Positions 59,203-64,000 of a DNA stretch of 64,000 bases are shown here, piece by piece. How positions within the stretch are numbered: the stretch's first letter is position 1; each line of letters begins with the position of its first letter. The DNA comes from Mastacembelus armatus. Its lineage: Eukaryota > Chordata > Actinopteri > Synbranchiformes > Mastacembelidae. Position numbers and translations under genes: made by a program. The stretch is from assembly GCF_900324485.2 (NCBI RefSeq), contig NC_046650.1, forward strand, positions 16,807,517-16,871,516, in the 5' to 3' direction. The notes under the pieces were generated by a model that saw nothing but the letters and a program-made list of their open reading frames with translations, did not search any database and was not told where the DNA came from.

Positions 59203-59208
59203 TATAAA
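59203..59208 (+). promoter_or_regulatory. TATA box of lectin gene 6
   Basis: tatataaaag precedes a purine-rich leader (gacactgagaagg) by about 25 bp. The leader exon ends in a cagcag/gtttgt donor at 59266. Confidence 0.7.
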
Positions 59209-59379
59209 AGAGCTGGTGATTAATCCAGACACTGAGAAGGAAGAAGAGAAGAAGATCATCCAGCAGGTTTGTAACAGACTCTCCTTAGGTTCAGCTGGTT
59301 GGAGACTCATGTCTCCTCTGCAGAGATAATACAACATGTTGTTCTGTTTTCATTGAAGGAAATTGCCAAAATCTGCACC

Positions 59380-60801
59380 ATGAAGATGCGGACTGTGACT
59401 CTGCTGTGTGGCCTCTGTGGACTGATGGGTCTGAGTGAAGCTGCTGGTGAGCGTTCACCTTTTGTTCAAGGACTGAGGACATTTTTCAGGGTGTCCGCGG
59501 ATCCTTAAAAAGTCTTAAAAAGTCTTAAATTCCATATTATAAAACTAAGGCCTTAATTAGCATTAAAATGTCTTAAAATGAAATCTAACCGAACCCATAA
59601 GGAAGATTTTATTTGAAAGCCTTTCGCGTATTTGTTACGCAGAACGAAATAGGCGGAACCAACTAAAATACGCGTTTGAGGGGAGTTTATTTAACACATG
59701 TTTTCCGGCAGCTGCGTGAACTGCGGGAAAGTTTCATCATTAGTCTTTTGCCATGGGTAAATGTAAATTTAATGACAGTTGGTTACAAAACCCTAATTTT
59801 GCGCCGTGGTTAAGTCCAGTTAGTGGCAACGTGTTCGAGGTCCGGTGCAAAAAAGTGTAAAACTCGGAATAATGGGTATGAAAGCTTTGGAGACCCACAT
59901 GCGGTGTGAATAAGACAAAGCGGCTGCGGAAACCTGTCGGAAAACACCTGGCATTTTATTTTTGTTTTAATGAATCAAACGATGTGTAAACAGTTTATAT
60001 CAATAAACAGTGTGTTATGGGAATTGGTTGTATTGTGGGATGTTTTATTTTATTTCTACAAAATTGGTCTTAAATTTCATTCGGCGTGGTATTAAAAAGT
60101 CTTAAATCTAGCTCTTAGAAACCTGCAGAGACCCTGTTTTTAGAGGTGGAAAAAGCTGCTTGTGTTTAGTCAGTTGTTATCAAATAAAGCAGTTCCCAGA
60201 CACATTTGTCCTCTAGAACTTTGTCTTCAGGAGGGAGTCACGTGGTCAAGAGACAAACCTACTGTCCCAGTGGTTGGACTGGATTCAACAGACGCTGTTT
60301 CTGTTACATCCCGACTGCTATGACTGATGCAAACCTTGCATCAGTCCACAGAGCTGAGGAGTATCATGAGATTCAAAAGATGATAGTGACAGCCACTCAT
60401 GCATATAGAGAAGCATGGCTCGGAGGCTCTGATGCACAGGAGGTTTGATCCTCTGTGACACATTTAATGAGTAGTGTTGGTTTTTTGTCATGTTGATATT
60501 TTGTTGTGTGTTTTTAGGAGGGTATTTGGCTGTGGAGCGATGGTTCCCCCTTCAACTATCGGCACTGTGGGGGCTTCAATAACTACAGGGGCCGGCAGCA
60601 CTGTTTACAGATGAATTATGGAAGTAAATCATGACATACTGTTTTTATTGAGGTCAGTATGATGTACTACACATAATCCATTCACAGACATAGTTTTATA
60701 GTCACTGAACTCCTGTGTCTTTGGTACTTACAGATGACAACTGCTGGGACGACCAAAACTGTAACGTTCGCCTCCCATTTGTTTGTGCCAGAACCATCTG
60801 A
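59380..60801 (+). CDS. Secreted C-type lectin-like gene 6 with fused exon and lost cysteine
   Basis: Four coding exons: 59380-59446 (signal, MKMRTVTLLCG), 60231-60442, 60518-60623 and 60734-60801. They total 453 nt, encoding 150 residues, with the frame open throughout. Exon 60231-60442 joins what are two exons in all relatives: CFCYIPTAMT runs directly into DANLASVHRA. The intron and about 13 residues (the WADAE-KNCQSLGG part, including a canonical Cys) are gone. The ligand loop is also changed: NYRHCGGFNNYRGRQHC has neither QPD nor EPN. The NCWDDQNC pair and the last Cys remain. An hAT-like element sits in intron 1. AATAAA is at 60936-60941. It may be functional or recently dead. Confidence 0.8.
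59487..60136 (+). mobile_element. Deleted hAT-like DNA transposon in intron 1 of lectin gene 6
   Basis: A 650-bp element starts cagggtgtccgcgg and ends ctgcagagaccctg (imperfect inverted ends). It has internal aaaaagtcttaaa repeats at both sides. From 59753 it encodes the start of a transposase-like zinc-finger protein (MGKCKFNDSWL, FAPWLSPV), which then has several stops. No clean 8-bp target duplication is visible, only ttttt on both sides. Confidence 0.65.
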
Positions 60802-61260
60802 TGATTCCCAGGCTGAACAACATACAAAGGACACACACACACTGCTAGATGTGTGTTTGAGTGATTATGTATCTTATTATTACATCTTATTGTGTCTTTC
60901 TGTTGTGGGAAATACTCTCTATCGTCTTCTGCAAAAATAAAAGTCTATCAGCATTGAAACAAGCTGCTCTGTTTTATGGCAAATTTCACATCACTCACAA
61001 AATAACACACATTGGAGAGGCAGTGGTTTCAGACAAACAGCAGACAGTAGGTAACTCTCCCAGGTGGAGCTGTTGAACAGTGTGTTGACACATCTGTTAT
61101 GTCAATTTGACCTTTAAATAAACTACTTGCCATTTAAAAGTTGACCATTGTTAAAGTTCACCCCTGATTTCAACCATAATGCAAACAGAAACTTTAACAC
61201 GGTGTTTGGACTGTGTATGTGTCTTCCCTGGAATTGTCCTAATGAAAACATGAGTGACGA

Positions 61261-61267
61261 TATAAAA
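61261..61267 (+). promoter_or_regulatory. TATA box of orphan lectin gene 7
   Basis: tataaaa is followed about 30-50 bp later by the shared lectin leader (ggctgacactgagaag). The donor expected at about 61356 is altered relative to genes 5 and 6. Confidence 0.65.
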
Positions 61268-61478
61268 GAGCGGCCCCAGTGCTCGGTGCCCTCACACAGG
61301 ACAACTGAAGCTACAGGCTGACACTGAGAAGAAGAGGAGCTCGCTCTACAGTCAGTTTGCTGCCCAGTCTCTGATCAGTTTCTGTCCTCTGGTTAATGAA
61401 GCTGTGGCTCATCTGTTCCCTGACAAACCCTCTTTGTGTTGCAGGTGCATCATCTGAAACATCTGCATCAACCTCAGC

Positions 61479-61539
61479 ATGAAGATTCTGACTCTAGCTG
61501 CATTTATTTGTACCATGCTGGTTCTGGTGAGACCTACTA
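61479..61539 (+). pseudogene. Orphan lectin signal-peptide exon (gene 7)
   Basis: A 61-nt exon (20 codons plus one base, the exact size in lectins 1-4) encodes MKILTLAAFI to VRPT and ends at a good gtgagt donor. A splice acceptor (gtgttgcag) and leader lie upstream. No CTLD exon on the plus strand follows before the inverted lectin gene at 62.5-64 kb. The gene appears to have lost its body, perhaps in the rearrangement that brought in the inverted copy. A lncRNA-like transcript remains possible. Confidence 0.7.
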
Positions 61540-62450
61540 GTGAGTGTCATTTGTTCATTTTGTGTTAATATGTGTGTTTTTCTCATCCATGATATTGGGC
61601 AAGTGTCAGCAATGATGTAGAAAAAATCAGTAGAAATATTATCAGACCCTTTTTCTGCGACAGCTAAAGTCACATACATGACATTGTTTTCTCAGCTTCA
61701 GACTTTTTACACACACGATTTTAAACTGATGTTTCACTAGTTTGATGTTTTATTTTATTTTTTTTAGATTTAAAAAAACAAAGTTAATGTTAACTTTGTT
61801 AGACATAACTTGGGAAATAGGGATGCGTATATATAAGTATGCTTATTCATTTAAGACATTTTACCAAAAATGGATTGGGTAGTTATTTCATATCACTTCA
61901 AAACAAACAGGCATTAATGCTGCAACAATTTAACAGACCAGGAAATAGAAAAAGGCTGGATGTTTTCCACAAGTACGAGACGAGAGAACGTTTGTGGCTT
62001 TTAAAGTCTGTGCATGAGCTGATATTCTCCCAAACTGTAGGGGGCAGTGTATCAAGAAAACTGGAGGTTTATTAATGTTTATTATTATTATTTTGTTCAT
62101 TAATGTTGCTGGGCCAGAGAAGGAAGAGAAGATGGTCCTCTCATCCATTAAACAGTTTTAAATAAATATAAATTCATAAATAAACATTCAAGCATGAACC
62201 AAGCTCAAGGCGGACATGATACCTTATAACCTTTAAAATAAACATTATTCTCAGTTCTTGAGCCAGGCGGCCGCATGGACTACGGACACTGAATGCATGA
62301 TGGGAAATGATGTCGTCACTGACAACATCAATAATTTGTTATCACAATTAAATCGAATGTAAATTTATCGTGTGCACCAGATTGGTCTCTTCTCAAATGA
62401 GAATGTGTTTTGCTTTGCAAATAGTTGTTGTGCCAAAACAGTGACATACA
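61540..62450. other. Interval between the orphan lectin exon and the inverted lectin gene
   Basis: No exon was seen. The right edge, near 62455, is where sequence matching the downstream flank of lectin gene 5 (54050-54145) begins in reverse orientation, so an inversion or inverted-duplication boundary lies here. Confidence 0.5.
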
Positions 62451-62912
62451 TTTTAAATAGGATTATAGCTGGAGGGGGTTTGGTATTTGGTTAAAAAAAA
62501 AAAAAGAACTGTAGAAATTAGTTTATTAACACAGACCAACTGGTTTCAATGCTGATAGACTTTTATTTTGGCATGAGCCAAGAAAGAAGAGTCAGACTGC
62601 AGAATAAAGTTGAGCTCAAAGCATTCTTTCCATAACACATTCAGTCTGCTCTTATTAAAGGCACAAAACCTCAGAGACAGTCCAGCTCCTGTTTATGTTA
62701 CTTGTCTCTTCCTTCCTTCAGTAGCGTTACAGCCATAGAAAAGAAACAGATGATATATACTGGATATGATAGAAGATGTCAAATGAGATACAGTAGAATT
62801 CAGGTTCTATGAGACTGATGGCACAAAATGTGAGAGTATGCAAAGACAAACACACCTCCACCAGTGTTTGTGCTTTTCACAGGGATTTCATGCCTCTGGA
62901 TCAGACCTGGGA

Positions 62913-64000
62913 TCATCTGACACAGACAGATGGAAGAAGCTCGTCACAGTTCGCATCGTTCCACAGCTTCTCTGTAAATATCAACAACATGTGAGTCAGT
63001 CAGTGCTACAGACCAAGACCTGAGACCTGAGACTGTCTAATGAGGCCATGGTCTAATCAATATGTAGATAGTTTGTTTAACTATAGTGACATTTCGGTGA
63101 TTTACATTCAGCAGTTATGTGCAGACAGTTCTCATTGCCCTGATAGTCGTCAGGTTGTCCAGGAGCCCAGTTTGTGTATGTGAAAGGTGTTTTATCAGTC
63201 CATCTCCACTTGCCCTCCTATAAACCAGAAGAGAATCAAATGTAGTGACGTGTTTCAGTGTCTGATGAAGACAAATCCAACCACAGGACACTGACTGTGT
63301 TTAGGGTTGATGGAGGGGACACAGAATAAGTCAGGAGAGACACATTCAGGCTGGTTTGAGCTACAAAGCCATGAATTAGTTGTTATGTGTCAACATCAGT
63401 CACCAAGAGTCAGTGATTATGTGAACAGTGCAGAAAGAGAATTCAATAGTTGTTCTTTAAAGAAGAACTTCATGACATCTGATAAAATGACTGAGTGTCT
63501 GATCTGAGTCAGTGTTGGTTTGGACTGAAGTTTGACAATGAGGAAGGAGAATCAACATTAGCAGCTTCTACCATAACACATGTCCATTGTTGTCAGCAGG
63601 CCAGTTGCATTGTGGGTAATGTAGGCTGCTCATTGTGATGGTGACAATATGACATTAGGACAAAGCCAATATCAGCTGAGTATTTATCTGTCAGACTGTC
63701 CTTATGAACAGTTTACCTTTCGTGCATCAGTGCTTCCAAGCCATGCTGCTGTACCCTGACGGATCATTTTCAGAATCACTCCATACTCCTTAGCATCACG
63801 CACTGATACAAGGTTTCCACCTTGAAGGTAGCAGTTTTTCTACAGTGCAGATAAACAGACAGTGGAGTCAGTAAAGAAGCAAAATGAGCTGAGTAGTAGG
63901 AAAACACCAAGGCAGGAATAGATGCCAGTGTTAAAGTGAACACAGACCAAATAAACAGTGTAGAATCATTGTGGACTGAATCCACATCACTCTGATTACC
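62913..64000 (-). pseudogene. Inverted lectin gene 8 (lectin 4-like), cut by the window edge, split-codon stop
   Basis: Minus-strand exons visible: exon 3 63717-63839 (KNCYLQGGNL to STDARK, 41 codons), exon 4 63106-63217 (EGKWRWTDK, QPDD, NENCLHI) and exon 5 62913-62971 (KLWNDANCDELLPSVCVR, stop). Exons 1-2 lie beyond 64000. The ligand site (QPDD, NENC, WND) is the complete galactose-type set, as in lectin 4. However, exon 4 ends in T instead of the G of lectin 4, so the codon joined across the intron reads TAG, which would remove the last 18 residues including WND and two cysteines. Intron 2 and the 3' UTR are almost identical to lectins 1-4. AATAAA (reverse) is at 62562-62567. Confidence 0.78.

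Overview
This is a teleost fish locus. The evidence is intron-rich genes with GT/AG boundaries, small secreted C-type lectins of the ladderlectin / lactose-binding lectin l-2 / type II antifreeze-like kind, Fc-receptor-like and B7/butyrophilin-like immunoglobulin genes, and L2-type, RTE-type, Tc1, hAT and tRNA-SINE repeats common in fish. No species is assigned.

Region 1 (1-35 kb) is a recent nested tandem array. A unit of about 5.1 kb carrying one five-exon lectin gene occurs four times (lectins 1-4 at 8.5, 13.7, 24.5 and 29.7 kb). Pairs of these units sit inside a larger unit of about 16 kb, present twice (120-19121 and 19122-34943). Both large-unit joins, at 119/120 and 19121/19122, have the same LINE-to-array junction, so the array very probably continues left of the window. 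An L2-clade LINE is in the first lectin unit of each large unit and absent from the second. This dates it between the small and the large duplications. Each large unit also ends with the transmembrane and tail exons of an Fc-receptor-like gene; only the right-hand copy keeps its Ig exons (35.3-35.9 kb). Positions 4633-7662 repeat 1594-4633, and the repeat and the following sequence to about 9.35 kb carry many one-base indels. That stretch looks like unpolished long-read gap fill, so the 3-kb repeat and the frameshift in lectin 1 may not be real.

Region 2 (33-51 kb) is an immunoglobulin-superfamily block on the minus strand: FcR-like gene 1 (33.0-35.9 kb), FcR-like gene 2 (41.3-43.2 kb) and a 486-residue B7/butyrophilin-like membrane protein with a large cytoplasmic tail (44.8-50.8 kb).

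Region 3 (51-64 kb) holds older, divergent relatives of the lectins: an intact six-exon gene (52.4-53.7 kb), a gene in which two exons are fused by a deletion (59.4-60.8 kb), an orphan signal-peptide exon with a TATA box (61.3-61.5 kb), and an inverted gene running off the right edge (62.9-64.0 kb) with a stop codon formed across a splice junction. Fragments of lost lectin genes lie between them.

The lectins are predicted to be secreted recognition proteins, while the Ig genes encode leukocyte surface receptors or ligands, so the window is an innate/adaptive immune neighbourhood evolving by duplication, conversion and loss. The strongest biological signal is that introns and 3' UTRs of distant lectin paralogs are nearly identical while their coding exons differ sharply. 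No CRISPR, rRNA or tRNA gene was found, and nothing in the window looks like a wholly new class of system.
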